This document shows, in pieces, positions 51,029 through 60,244 of a DNA stretch of 64,000 bases (positions are counted from its first letter, which is position 1; each line of letters starts with the position of its first letter). The notes beneath the pieces were generated by a model, which saw nothing but the letters and a program-made list of their open reading frames with translations, did not search any database and was not told the DNA's origin. This DNA is from an uncultured Mycoplasmatota bacterium (lineage in GTDB: Bacteria > Bacillota_I > Bacilli_A > RF39 > UBA660): the NCBI GenBank assembly GCA_900549285.1, contig URNW01000001.1:62001-126000 (forward strand). Direction: 5' to 3'. The translations under genes and the position numbers were made by a program.

Positions 51029-52224
51029 TTAATATCCCTCATTTCATCATATACTCTATTTAAATTCATTTCATATTTATTATTCTTTTTAATGTAGTAT
51101 TTTTTATTTTTTAATTTATCAGGCATATATTCTTGAACCACATAATCATTTTTAAAATTATGAGGATAAATATAATCTGGAGATCCTTCAATAATATGTT
51201 TAGGAATTTCACCCGCTAAACCTTTATTAATATCATTAATTGCCGCATCAATAGCCAAATAAGTACTATTACTTTTAGGAGATAATGCCATTTCAGCAAC
51301 AATTTGCCCTAAAGGAATTCGTGCCTCAGGTAACCCAACTAACTCAGCAGCATGAATAGCAGCCATTACTTTAGGTCCAATCGCTGGATTAGCAAGTCCA
51401 ATATCTTCATAAGCAATGACGCTCATTCTCCTATAAATACTATCTAAATCTCCCGCAACAATAAGTCTTGCTAGATAATGTAAAGCAGCATCAACATCAC
51501 TCCCTCGAATAGATTTTTGAAAAGCACTCAATACTTGATAATGACCATCTTCATCTTTATCATGAAAAAAAACAGGCTTACTATTAATTTTTTTTATTTC
51601 ATCAATGGTAATAGTATGATCTTTAACAGCATAATATGTAACTTCTAAAGTATTTAAAGCAAAACGAAAATCACCAGAAGAAAGCATAGCAATATATTTT
51701 AAAGCATCACAATCAATATTAATATCTGGTAAATATTCTTTAGCTCTATTTAATCCTTCTACAATATCTTCTAAACTTAATTCTTTTAATTCAAAAATTT
51801 GACATCTACTTCTTATAGCGGGATTAATTTTATGATAGGGGTTTGAAGTAGTAAGACCAATTAAAATAATTAACCCAGATTCAATATGAGGAAGCAAAAT
51901 ATCTTGTTTATCTTTATTCATTCTATGAATTTCATCTATAACCAAAATCATTTCCCCATACATTTTAGCCTCTTCAATAGCAATATCAAAATCTGCCTTA
52001 TTATTAGTAGTAGCATTTAAAAATTTTGAACGAATATGCAACTCATTAATCAAAGCATTAGCGATACTAGTCTTACCAATTCCAGGCTTGCCATATAAGA
52101 TCATAGAAAATATTTTACCATTTGAAACCAAATTTGTTAAAATTTTTCCTTCACCAACCAAATGTTTTTGACCAATAATTTCTTTTAATGTTTTAGGTCT
52201 AATTTTATTTGCAAGTAATTCCAT
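51025..52224 (-). CDS. rarA: Replication-associated recombination protein A (MgsA) AAA ATPase
   Basis: 399 residues. RPKTLKEIIGQKHLVGEGKI, Walker A LYGKPGIGKTSIANAL, Walker B LVIDEIHRMNKDKQD, sensor 1 LIGLTTSNPYHKINPAIRSR; C-terminal tetramerisation part with SDVDAALHYLARLIVAGDLD and YEDIGLANPAIGP, ending EIPKHIIEGSPDYIYPHNFK. RarA works at stalled replication forks. AAAGGATAT precedes the ATG. It lies beside tcdA and 6S RNA, as in Bacillus. Confidence 0.95.
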   Translation of the reverse strand: MELLANKIRPKTLKEIIGQKHLVGEGKILTNLVSNGKIFSMILYGKPGIGKTSIANALINELHIRSKFLNATTNNKADFDIAIEEAKMYGEMILVIDEIHRMNKDKQDILLPHIESGLIILIGLTTSNPYHKINPAIRSRCQIFELKELSLEDIVEGLNRAKEYLPDINIDCDALKYIAMLSSGDFRFALNTLEVTYYAVKDHTITIDEIKKINSKPVFFHDKDEDGHYQVLSAFQKSIRGSDVDAALHYLARLIVAGDLDSIYRRMSVIAYEDIGLANPAIGPKVMAAIHAAELVGLPEARIPLGQIVAEMALSPKSNSTYLAIDAAINDINKGLAGEIPKHIIEGSPDYIYPHNFKNDYVVQEYMPDKLKNKKYYIKKNNKYEMNLNRVYDEMRDIK

Positions 52225-52358
52225 ACTATATCCTTTCTTTTTAATATTATATCATATTTTAAAAAAGAAACATATCTTTTCAACTACATACAGTATATAA
52301 TACATTTGTACGCATGTCAAGAATTTTAAATTTATGTTATAATATAATTGGTGATAGA

Positions 52359-53276
52359 ATGAAAAAAGAAGAATTAGAAGATATTTTCTCTTACAATCCC
52401 GAATTAGAAAAATACATAACTGAATATTTAAATTCTGAATATAACACAAGTAAAAATACCAGAGAATCATACACAACTGATCTTTATCTTCTAGCCAAAT
52501 ATTATCCTAAAAAGAATCTTAAACACTTAAAAAAAGAAAATATCCAAGAATATTTAAGAAACCAAAATAAATCTAGTAAAACAAAGGCAAGATATCTAAC
52601 AACTATTAACAATTTCTACAAGTACTTAATAAACAATAATATTATAAAAGAAAATCCTTGTGAAGGAATAAAAATGCCTAAAATTGAAAAAAAACTTCCT
52701 GAATATTTAACAATAGAAGAAGTAGATAATTTATTAGATATTAGAACTAGTACTGCCTATGATCAAAGAAATAAAGCTATGCTAGAAGTATTATATGCAA
52801 CAGGAATGAGAATAAGTGAATTATGTAATTTAACTACGAGTAATCTCTTCTTAGAAGATAAATTAATTAAAGTAATGGGGAAGGGAAGCAAAGAAAGATT
52901 AATACCAATAAATGACATAGCCATTGATTTTTTAAATAATTACTTGAAATTTGGAAGAAATGAATTATTAGGAACAACTTCTTGTGAATATGTATTTATA
53001 AGTTCTAGACACACCAAAATAACCAGACAAGCATTTTTCAAATATATAAAAAAAATATGTCAAGAAAAGGGAATTAACAAGAAAATAAGTCCTCATATCC
53101 TTAGACATTCTTTTGCAACACACTTATTAAGTAATGGAGCTGATTTAAGAATTGTCCAAGAATTACTAGGACATAGCGATATTTCAACAACTCAAATCTA
53201 TACCCATTTATCTAATGAAAAAATAGAAAAAGAATATGATAAACATCCATTTATGCATGAAAAAAGCCACTATTAA
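52359..53276 (+). CDS. xerD: Tyrosine recombinase of the XerC/XerD type
   Basis: 305 residues from ATG 52359, with TTGGTGATAG before it; an ATG at 52314 lies upstream of the likely promoter. N-terminal SAM-like domain (residues 15-105), catalytic part with Arg I in YATGMRISELCNL, Lys in VMGKGSKERLIPI, HxLRH in ISPHILRHSFATHLL, and LLGHSDISTTQIYTH with the His and nucleophile Tyr. This full set and size fit XerC/XerD, which resolve chromosome dimers. It may instead be a solitary Xer-like enzyme. Not linked to the decayed tRNA element. Confidence 0.88.
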   Translation: MKKEELEDIFSYNPELEKYITEYLNSEYNTSKNTRESYTTDLYLLAKYYPKKNLKHLKKENIQEYLRNQNKSSKTKARYLTTINNFYKYLINNNIIKENPCEGIKMPKIEKKLPEYLTIEEVDNLLDIRTSTAYDQRNKAMLEVLYATGMRISELCNLTTSNLFLEDKLIKVMGKGSKERLIPINDIAIDFLNNYLKFGRNELLGTTSCEYVFISSRHTKITRQAFFKYIKKICQEKGINKKISPHILRHSFATHLLSNGADLRIVQELLGHSDISTTQIYTHLSNEKIEKEYDKHPFMHEKSHY

Positions 53277-53295
53277 TAATATATCGTGGCTTTTT
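53261..53295. terminator. Bidirectional terminator after xerD
   Basis: AAAAAGCCAC/GTGGCTTTTT 10-bp stem with a 15-base loop and T's on both strands; also ends the small minus-strand gene. Confidence 0.75.
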
Positions 53296-53299
53296 ATAT

Positions 53300-53428
53300 T
53301 TAGCGAGCTTCTCTATTAGCTTTAGAACTTCTTTCGCTTTTTTCATTTCTAGAATTTCTAGATTCACTTCTAGAGTTTCTACAATTCTTATTATTTTTAG
53401 AGTTCTTATTTTCTCTATTATTTTTCAT
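53300..53428 (-). CDS. 42-residue Arg/Ser/Asn-rich protein
   Basis: A tiny gene with an excellent ribosome site, GGGAGGTAAAGAG, 3-10 bases before the ATG at 53428, and a terminator directly after the stop at 53300-53302. The protein, starting MKNNRENKNSKNNKNC, consists of near repeats of NSRxE/NSRNE and is made of Asn, Ser, Arg, Lys and Glu with a single Cys and no hydrophobic core. It must be disordered and basic. Short repetitive proteins of this kind occur in spore coats and in nucleic-acid binding roles; which applies is unknown. Confidence 0.6.
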   Translation of the reverse strand: MKNNRENKNSKNNKNCRNSRSESRNSRNEKSERSSKANREAR

Positions 53429-53497
53429 TCTCTTTACCTCCCACTATTATTATGAGTTAAATTACATGAAACATTCATATAATTTATTGGTGATTAT

Positions 53498-54250
53498 ATG
53501 GAAATTATTGGTGCTTTACTAGTTTCTACCATTGCAGGGTTATCTACAATATTAGGTTCGTTTGTTATCTTCTTTAAATTTAAAGAAAAAAATATTAATA
53601 AATTTATAACAACATCTTTAGCTTTTTCCCTTGCCATCATGATTGGGATTAGTATTACTGATTTAATTCCAGAATCAACATATATTCTCTTAAAAAATTA
53701 TGGAATAGGAAAGGGAATTATTTTTTCTCTAATTGCTTTTGTTTTAGGAATCATTCTCATAAAATACTTAAATAAATTGATAAATAATACTAAACAATCA
53801 AATGATTTATATAAACTAGGAATATTAAATATGTTAGCCTTAGTATTACATAATTTTCCTGAGGGAATTGCAACATTTATGACATCATACAAAGATATAG
53901 GAATCGGATTCAAATTAGCAATTGCTATTGCCTTTCATAATATACCAGAAGGAATATCAATAGCCGTTCCTATCTATTATGCAACAAAATCTAAAAAAAA
54001 TGCAATCTTTAAAACATTCTTATCGGGAATTGCTGAACCAATCGGAGCCTTAATAGCATATATCTTTTTATGCAAATATATAACTGATAGTTTAATTAGC
54101 ATCATTCTTCTTTTAGTAGGTGGTATTATGATTACTCTAGCAATTGAAGTAATATTACCAAAAGCAAAGAAATATAATCTTAAAAAATACTTATATTTTG
54201 GATTAATAATAGGAAGTATTCTAATATTATTTAATTACTTAATTTTTTGA
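53498..54250 (+). CDS. ZIP-family metal ion transporter
   Basis: 250 residues with eight predicted membrane helices. Helices 4 and 5 show LVLHNFPEGIATFM and IAFHNIPEGISIAVP, the paired HN-PEG metal-binding motifs of ZIP transporters of the ZupT/GufA type. It should import zinc, iron or manganese. GGTGATTAT precedes the ATG. The 3' end overlaps the convergent gene by 12 bases. No Fur- or Zur-like operator was recognised upstream. Confidence 0.88.
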   Translation: MEIIGALLVSTIAGLSTILGSFVIFFKFKEKNINKFITTSLAFSLAIMIGISITDLIPESTYILLKNYGIGKGIIFSLIAFVLGIILIKYLNKLINNTKQSNDLYKLGILNMLALVLHNFPEGIATFMTSYKDIGIGFKLAIAIAFHNIPEGISIAVPIYYATKSKKNAIFKTFLSGIAEPIGALIAYIFLCKYITDSLISIILLLVGGIMITLAIEVILPKAKKYNLKKYLYFGLIIGSILILFNYLIF

Positions 54251-55174
54251 CTTTGTAATCAAATCATAAACGATTGGAATAAGTATAACTGTCGCAAAAA
54301 ATTCATAAATAATTATAGTTTTATCATAAAAAAAGTCGTTGTAAATTACTATAAATACATAGCAAAAACTTACCGAAAATATAATAGATATATAAATCAT
54401 TTTTTTAATACTATATATTTGTTTATTTTGAATATATTTAGATAATTTTATTAAAAATATTTTTAACATTCTGGCTAATTTAATTTTTAAAATATAAAAC
54501 AAGTTAATCAGGGTTATAAAAGGAACTTTAAAAAAATAGTTAATTCTACCCCAAAAAGTTAATTTTATTTTTCCTGTTTTAAACAAATATTCTACCTTTT
54601 CTATATTAAAACATTCTACCTTTGAGTTAAAAATCATGAATATATTAGAAATAAACAAATTAAAATTAATAATTAATGAAAACATTCCTAAAAATGGAAT
54701 AATACAAATATATAATATCAAAAGCATTTGTATTAGCCATTGTTTTTGTGTATTTAAAAAATTTAAAAAAGCTTGAAAAATTTCGGGATCAATAACAAAA
54801 AAATATAGCAAAGAACTTAAAAGTAATATCTCAGGAGCATACTTATTCAAAAGGGAAGGGGAGACATTTTTATCTTTAAAAATTTTAATTAATATATATG
54901 TAAATGATAAAACAGAAAACAAGCTCCAAAATTTACTTTTATAGATAACTAGAAAAGATATTAAAAAAGCAATAAAAAACGCAAATACAATTTCATAAAA
55001 CAATTTAAATATAAAAAGTTTGGTACGATATTCCACACTTGATAAAACTTTATAGTTGCAGCTGTTAGAATTAATCGAAAACCAATTCTTAATAAAGTCT
55101 TTCATGATAAAGATAAAATTAATAATTATAATTACACTCATTAGTAAATTAAAAGTACCTAATAATAATTTCAT
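54239..55174 (-). CDS. Polytopic membrane protein of unknown function
   Basis: 311 residues from ATG 55174; GAGG lies about 10 bases before it, and an upstream TTG at 55189 would add five residues. Eight or so hydrophobic helices, Phe/Ile-rich, with basic loops such as KIKLARMLKIFLIKLSKYI. No family motif recognised. A+T content is very high, even for this window, and the gene sits between the ZIP transporter and a non-coding gap, so it may be accessory. Confidence 0.6.
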   Translation of the reverse strand: MKLLLGTFNLLMSVIIIINFIFIMKDFIKNWFSINSNSCNYKVLSSVEYRTKLFIFKLFYEIVFAFFIAFLISFLVIYKSKFWSLFSVLSFTYILIKIFKDKNVSPSLLNKYAPEILLLSSLLYFFVIDPEIFQAFLNFLNTQKQWLIQMLLILYICIIPFLGMFSLIINFNLFISNIFMIFNSKVECFNIEKVEYLFKTGKIKLTFWGRINYFFKVPFITLINLFYILKIKLARMLKIFLIKLSKYIQNKQIYSIKKMIYISIIFSVSFCYVFIVIYNDFFYDKTIIIYEFFATVILIPIVYDLITKSKN

Positions 55175-55189
55175 AAAAACAGTCCTCAA

Positions 55190-55494
55190 CTTTTTGATCT
55201 ATATATTAACATTAAATCCTAAAATTTTCAATTATATTTAAATAATTTCAGAGAGCAAAGTTAACATAATATATATTTAGCGAACTATAAAATGTAAGAA
55301 AAATTGATCTAAAAAACTTAAATCAAATTAGAAAAATACACAAATCCACCATAAGAACTAAACATAATTAATTATATAAACTCATAACTACATAATTATA
55401 ATTCGTAAAATAATTTCAATTTAAGGTTAAACACACGCGTATATATCATATTTTAATATATTATAAGGTTATAAAAAGAACTTAATTAAAAGTT
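55190..55494. other. AT-rich gap of about 300 bases
   Basis: No frame longer than about 25 codons with a ribosome site. AT-rich throughout. The only visible element is the terminator of the neighbouring minus-strand gene at 55473-55496. Nothing else to report. Confidence 0.5.
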
Positions 55495-55496
55495 CT
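55473..55496 (-). terminator. Terminator of the Cys-rich protein gene
   Basis: On the minus strand AGAACTT and AAGTTCT arms with a 6-base loop and TTTTTA after; overlaps the stop codon. Confidence 0.65.
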
Positions 55497-56298
55497 ATTT
55501 TAAATTACTTGAATACCAATAATAATTATCATGATTGTCTTTCTTAAAAGTATGTTTGTATAATTTACCGTATTTTTTCACAAATTCCTCATTTATTTCA
55601 ATACTATCATTATCTTTCAATACTTCAGAACAAGTAGAAATTTCTTCTTCGCTTGTATTTGATCCATAACACTTGTTATCGGATATTCTTAAATAATAAT
55701 CTGTAATAACAATATCATCATTTAGTTTAACAGAAGCCTTATCAATCAATCGATAAATCGTTGCTTCTGGAGTTAAGGAATATATAAAAGTTTCTGCTTC
55801 TCCACAATAATACTTTCCGTTACTATAATAGCAAGCATTTGTACTATTTATATAAAAAGTTTTATCATTAGGTAAGTCTTCGTTGTAAATAGTAGAGTAG
55901 GCATTTTCTAAATCATCAGAAGAAATAATCTGATAAGAACAAGCCTCCTCCCCTTCTTTTGCAGCAAACTTAATCCCCTCACCTATTTCACATAATTGTA
56001 CATCATTATCATTTGTAATAGTTACTTTATGTGAATCAGAACTAATAGATTCTGAGTCTAAAGCATAATAGGCCATGCAAAGCTTATTTTCATTAGAAAG
56101 AGTATCTTTATTAACTTCTTCACCAGAATAGGCATTCAAACCACCACAATGATAAATATCAACTTCTCCTAAGTAAGAATACAATGTTGTTACTTTTTGA
56201 TCATCCAATTTAAGCGGTTTATCTCCCAAAAAGATGATAAGTAATATAACAATAACGATTACAACAATTCCTAATACTACTAATACTTTCTTTTTCAC
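55495..56298 (-). CDS. Exported, membrane-anchored Cys-rich protein
   Basis: 267 residues starting with GTG that shares its G with the TAG stop of the upstream HTH gene. Signal anchor at about 4-25 (VLVVLGIVVIVIVILLIIFL), then an outside domain with eight Cys (YHCGG, NKLCMAY, VQLCEIG, EACSY, NACYY, YYCGE, NKCYG, STCSE). The even count and exported location suggest four disulphides. Acidic, with beta-like spacing. Not recognised. The coupled HTH gene suggests a regulator-surface protein pair. Confidence 0.6.
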   Translation of the reverse strand: MKKKVLVVLGIVVIVIVILLIIFLGDKPLKLDDQKVTTLYSYLGEVDIYHCGGLNAYSGEEVNKDTLSNENKLCMAYYALDSESISSDSHKVTITNDNDVQLCEIGEGIKFAAKEGEEACSYQIISSDDLENAYSTIYNEDLPNDKTFYINSTNACYYSNGKYYCGEAETFIYSLTPEATIYRLIDKASVKLNDDIVITDYYLRISDNKCYGSNTSEEEISTCSEVLKDNDSIEINEEFVKKYGKLYKHTFKKDNHDNYYWYSSNLK

Positions 56299-57074
56299 TA
56301 TACTTTTCTCGTTTCTATTTCTGCAATTTTTTCAAGAACTTCAGCAGCATTTTGTTCAGTCATTTGATCATAGCCAAGCTCTCTTAAAGCCTGAATTTTA
56401 ATAGTATTTAATTGTTGCGTACGACTAAGTTTTTCTTCATTTTTTTGCTCTATTTCTTGCACAAAACGTTTATGACTTTCTTTTAATTTACTTCTACTAG
56501 CTCCACCATTATTATATAAAGTCAAAGCAGAATATAAAATTCCTTCAAATATAAATTGTTTTTCTTCATTAAATGCAAATTCATCTGGACTAATAAAACC
56601 AGTCGTTTTAGACATATAACCAAGAATATACTTAATTTCAGGAACATTATCCATAGATTGTAACATATGATATAAATAACTAATTACATGGTAATTTTCC
56701 TCTTTTTTATTCTCATCCAATAATTTTTCCTTTAATAAATAATTAATATCAGCTAATAAAGTTTGAGAGTTTTTATCCAAACCTTTCATATCAAAATAAC
56801 TATCCATATCACTAGTATTTTTAACTCCTTGATTAAGCCTGTTTTCTACAGCCATTAAATAATCTGTAGTAATTTTAATTTTACTAATTGCACTTTCAGT
56901 ACCATCTTCAATATCCAAAAGTTTTAACAGTAAAATCTTTTTTTCTTTAGGCCATTTATTTAAATCCTCTAATTCCAGATAATTATAAACCATTTGTCTT
57001 GAAACATTTAAATACTTAGCAAGTCTAACTTTAGATATTCCCAGTTCTTGTAATAATTCATTTAAACTATTCAT
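56298..57074 (-). CDS. HTH-domain regulator coupled to the Cys-rich protein
   Basis: 258 residues. N-terminal Cro/C1-like HTH: LLQELGISKVRLAKYLNVSR then QMVYNYLELEDLNKWPKEKK. Residues 75-258 are helical (ITTDYLMAVENRLNQGVKNT, EFAFNEEKQFIFEGILYSAL) with a Lys/Glu-rich end and no known ligand domain or membrane segment. The stop codon overlaps the next start, so expression of the two is linked. The regulator could sense something at or through its helical domain. Unknown family. Confidence 0.65.
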   Translation of the reverse strand: MNSLNELLQELGISKVRLAKYLNVSRQMVYNYLELEDLNKWPKEKKILLLKLLDIEDGTESAISKIKITTDYLMAVENRLNQGVKNTSDMDSYFDMKGLDKNSQTLLADINYLLKEKLLDENKKEENYHVISYLYHMLQSMDNVPEIKYILGYMSKTTGFISPDEFAFNEEKQFIFEGILYSALTLYNNGGASRSKLKESHKRFVQEIEQKNEEKLSRTQQLNTIKIQALRELGYDQMTEQNAAEVLEKIAEIETRKV

Positions 57075-57151
57075 AACAATTCTCCTTTTACTTTACACCT
57101 TAATTATAAATTACTTAACACTTATATGTCAAGCATTAGTTAAATAAATGT

Positions 57152-58255
57152 TTAGGATAAATACCAAAGTTTCTCGCCGTTTTTATAAACATCTTTAATA
57201 AAGCCACATCCTAAACACTCATCCCCATCATAAAATACACAAGCTTGACCAGGAGTAACAGCTTTAGCTCGAGTAGGATATTTTAAGCAGATTTCTTTAT
57301 CTGTTATACTAATTACTTCAGCAGGAACATCTTCTCCCCTGTAACGAAACTTAACAGTTAAATTATGAGGAAGAAAACCCAATAAATTAATTTGATCTAA
57401 AACACATTCATCACTATATAAATAATCACTATCCCCAAAAGCAACATAAAGTATATTATCCTTAACATTTTTGCCACAAACATAATGTCTTTTATCATCC
57501 CCACTTAATCCTACATTTCTTCGTTGACCAATTGTATAGTTCATAAGACCAGTATGTCTTCCTATAATTTCTTTTGTCTCTACATTGACAATATTTCCAG
57601 GATTAGGTTTTAAATAATTCTTAATAAAATCCTGATAATGTCTTTCTCCAATAAAACAAATACCTGTAGAATCTTTTTTCTTAGCAACGTTAATATTTTC
57701 TTTTAAAGCAATTTCTCTTACTTCTGGTTTGGTATAATCACCAAGAGGAAATAAAACATCATTTAATTGATCTTTGGAAATATCTGCCAAAAAATAAGTT
57801 TGATCTTTATTTAAATCTTTAGCTTTATATAATTTTTTATCCTTTACTCTAGCATAATGCCCTGTTGCAATCAAATCAGCTCCCAATCTTTTAGCTTCCT
57901 TTTTAAATAAATCAAATTTAATAAATTTATTACATAACAAATCTGGATTAGGTGTCCTCCCCTTTTTTAATTCTTCTAAAAAATAGGTAAATACATAATC
58001 CCAATATTCTTTAATAAAATCGACTCTATAAAGAGGAATTCCAATGATTCGACAAGCTTCTAATGCATCATTATAATCTTGTTCTTGAGGACATATTGAT
58101 TCAGTCAAAGTTGGATTGCCAAGATAATCATTATTGATTAAAGCATCCCAATTACGCATGAAAAGTCCTGCTACTTCATACCCTTCCTGTTTTAATAGTA
58201 AAGCGGCAACAGCTGAATCAACTCCCCCACTAATTCCTACAATAACTTTTTTCAT
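57152..58255 (-). CDS. mnmA: tRNA-specific 2-thiouridylase MnmA
   Basis: 367 residues. PP-loop GISGGVDSAVAALLL, nucleophile region TPNPDLLCNKFIKF with the first catalytic Cys, DSTGICFIGER with the second Cys, GQRRNVGLSG and the C-terminal beta domain (TVKFRYRGEDVPAEV, AVTPGQACVFYDGDECLGCG). It thiolates U34 of Glu, Gln and Lys tRNAs. It stands alone on the minus strand. Confidence 0.96.
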   Translation of the reverse strand: MKKVIVGISGGVDSAVAALLLKQEGYEVAGLFMRNWDALINNDYLGNPTLTESICPQEQDYNDALEACRIIGIPLYRVDFIKEYWDYVFTYFLEELKKGRTPNPDLLCNKFIKFDLFKKEAKRLGADLIATGHYARVKDKKLYKAKDLNKDQTYFLADISKDQLNDVLFPLGDYTKPEVREIALKENINVAKKKDSTGICFIGERHYQDFIKNYLKPNPGNIVNVETKEIIGRHTGLMNYTIGQRRNVGLSGDDKRHYVCGKNVKDNILYVAFGDSDYLYSDECVLDQINLLGFLPHNLTVKFRYRGEDVPAEVISITDKEICLKYPTRAKAVTPGQACVFYDGDECLGCGFIKDVYKNGEKLWYLS

Positions 58256-58300
58256 AATTCATCACAAAAATATTATATCATGTCTTGTTTAATTAGTAAA

Positions 58301-58870
58301 TTAAGTTAATAAAAATCCGAACTTCAACAAAATCGAACTCCCACCAAAATATATCAAAATATCATAAATAAAAATCCCCAAAATAGCAACTAAAATAATT
58401 TGATATTGAGATTTAAAAGATATTTCTACCTTTTTTTGTATAAAAATATTTTTAACAATACTAAAAATATTCTTAAAAATAAAGCAAAGCCCCATAACCC
58501 AGCACCATTTTAATAACAAATTATAAAGAACCCCAAAAATTACTCCAGAAATGCCAAATACACCTCCAAAAACAAAGATAGAATAACTAATACAAATAAT
58601 TTCCCACAAAAAATAAAGAGGAAATAATAATATACCTAACAAAACAAAAGAACTAGATATTAAAATAGACAATATAATTAAATGAAGGATTAAAAAATTA
58701 ATGTGTCCATTTTTTAAATATTCACTTATATTTTGAATATCATCAATAAAAAAAGTAGAATCTATTTTTTTATAAAAAACAAATCCTACAAAAGCTCCCA
58801 AACAAACAAAAGCTAGTAATATTTTTAAATATTTTTTCTTTATTTTTAACTTTGATCTAAAAAAATTCAT
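58301..58870 (-). CDS. SpoIIM-like membrane protein
   Basis: 189 residues with about five membrane helices. After a basic start comes KYLKILLAFVCLGAFVGFVF, a short outside segment (SEYLKNGHINFLILHL), then paired helices with LLGILLFPLYFLWEIICISY. Layout, length and GAFVGF signature resemble stage II sporulation protein M, which with SpoIID and SpoIIP remodels peptidoglycan during engulfment. The similarity is weak and based on pattern only; other integral membrane families are possible. Confidence 0.45.
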   Translation of the reverse strand: MNFFRSKLKIKKKYLKILLAFVCLGAFVGFVFYKKIDSTFFIDDIQNISEYLKNGHINFLILHLIILSILISSSFVLLGILLFPLYFLWEIICISYSIFVFGGVFGISGVIFGVLYNLLLKWCWVMGLCFIFKNIFSIVKNIFIQKKVEISFKSQYQIILVAILGIFIYDILIYFGGSSILLKFGFLLT

Positions 58871-58941
58871 AATATCACCATTAAATTATATTGAAAAAAG
58901 AGCAAAAATATGATAAATTATATAGAGAAATGGAGATTATT

Positions 58942-59040
58942 ATGAGTAAAAGAGCAAGAAAAATATTTGCTTGGTGTATGTTAATAGCCATGATTGCTTC
59001 TGTTGCTGCAACAGTAATATCATATGCCATATATAGTTAA
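58942..59040 (+). CDS. 32-residue single-helix membrane peptide
   Basis: Begins MSKRARKIFAWCMLIAMIAS and ends SYAIYS. A basic start and one 20-residue helix. GGAGA lies 6 bases before the ATG. It resembles the tiny DUF4044-type proteins of Firmicutes (basic start, W-M-L-I helix), whose role is unknown. Below the size cut-off of most gene finders, but the ribosome site, charge pattern and helix support it. Confidence 0.6.
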   Translation: MSKRARKIFAWCMLIAMIASVAATVISYAIYS

Positions 59041-59045
59041 AAAAG

Positions 59046-59126
59046 GTAGTTCTGAAATATTTAAATAATAACTAAATTTATTTTTTTATATTTTTATAGG
59101 AGTGTAGGTTTTCATTTCAGAACTAC
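59046..59126. repeat. 13-bp perfect inverted repeat with a 55-base loop
   Basis: GTAGTTCTGAAAT at 59046-59058 and ATTTCAGAACTAC at 59114-59126. The right arm is followed by GCTTTTATTTT, so the pair may work as a loose terminator of the 32-aa gene. The loop is long and contains GGAGTGTAGG. Confidence 0.5.
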
Positions 59127-59162
59127 GCTTTTATTTTAATATGAAATAATTAAAAATTCAAC

Positions 59163-59190
59163 AAAAAGCGTTCGACAAAATTCGACGCTT
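59163..59190 (-). terminator. Terminator after ddl
   Basis: On the minus strand AAGCGTCGA and TCGAACGCTT arms (one bulge), then five T's, overlapping the ddl stop. Confidence 0.65.
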
Positions 59191-60226
59191 ATTTTTTTAA
59201 ACTTTCTTCTATCAAAACATCTAGTAAAGTCCTATAACAAATACCACTTGCTTCCCATAACTTAGGATACATACTAATTTCTGTAAAACCTGGAATTGTA
59301 TTAATTTCATTCAAAATAATATTTTCTTGTTCATCTAAGAAAAAATCAACTCTACTATACCCTCTTAAATTTAAAACTTGAAAAGATTGTATGGCTGTTT
59401 GTCTTATTTTCTGTAAAAGATCTGCTGATAATAAGGCTGGAATCTTAGTATTAATTTCTTTATTCATATATTTAGCATCATAACTATAATAATCACTATT
59501 TGTAAGTACTTCTCCAATAACAGAAGCTAATATTTCTCCATCACGTTCTAAAATAGCACATTCTAATTCTCGTCCCTTTATTTCCTGTTCAACTAAAATT
59601 CTTACATCTATTTTCAAAGCCTCTTTAATTGCTAATTCCAACTCTTCTTTTCTTTTTACTTTACTAATTCCAATAGAAGAACCACTATTCGCAGGTTTTA
59701 TAAAAAGAGGATAAGACATCCTTTTATCTATGAAATTCAAAATCTGATTAAAATTCCATTTTTGCCCATTCATAATATAATAGTCCATGTATTTAGTAAA
59801 AGCCAGATAATGAGCCGTTTTAATATGATTAAGCTCTAATATTTCCTTTGTATAAATTTTATCCATTGTAATCATGCTAGGAGTAGGATTATTTCCAACG
59901 TATGGAATATTCATAAATTCCAGTACACTTGCTAAAGTACCATCTTCCCCGTTTTTCCCATGAATCATTAAAAAAACACAGTCAATCGTTTTTAAAAACA
60001 AAAAAGGTTCTTCAATAGGTTCTAATGGGACTGGTAAAACACCTATTTCCATAGGCTGAATAGTATGAATATCTTTCTTCCATAACCAAAATTGATTATT
60101 TTTATCTAAGTAAATGGGAAAAATTTCATATTTCTGATGATCTAAGTTTTGAATAATAGAACACGCTGATGCAATCGAAACTTCATGTTCATTGGAAGAT
60201 CCGCCAAAAATAATTGCTAATTTCAT
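59189..60226 (-). CDS. ddl: D-alanine--D-alanine ligase
   Basis: 345 residues, ATP-grasp. IIFGGSSNEHEVSIASACSI is the N-terminal motif with catalytic Glu; MIHGKNGEDGTLASVLEFMN, PLFIKPANSGSSIGISKVK, RGYSRVDFFLDEQENIIL and NEINTIPGFTEISMYPKLWE follow. It makes D-Ala-D-Ala, which MurF (upstream in the same direction) adds to UDP-MurNAc-tripeptide. AGGAGG precedes the ATG. mutY lies between the two wall genes, which is unusual. Confidence 0.96.
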   Translation of the reverse strand: MKLAIIFGGSSNEHEVSIASACSIIQNLDHQKYEIFPIYLDKNNQFWLWKKDIHTIQPMEIGVLPVPLEPIEEPFLFLKTIDCVFLMIHGKNGEDGTLASVLEFMNIPYVGNNPTPSMITMDKIYTKEILELNHIKTAHYLAFTKYMDYYIMNGQKWNFNQILNFIDKRMSYPLFIKPANSGSSIGISKVKRKEELELAIKEALKIDVRILVEQEIKGRELECAILERDGEILASVIGEVLTNSDYYSYDAKYMNKEINTKIPALLSADLLQKIRQTAIQSFQVLNLRGYSRVDFFLDEQENIILNEINTIPGFTEISMYPKLWEASGICYRTLLDVLIEESLKK

Positions 60227-60244
60227 AAATACCTCCTCTAAAAC

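Noticed and set aside
52359..53276. Integrase of the tRNA-Glu element
   Set aside because: It is complete, 30 kb away, lacks att-like repeats nearby and has the XerC/XerD size; the element has its own broken integrase.
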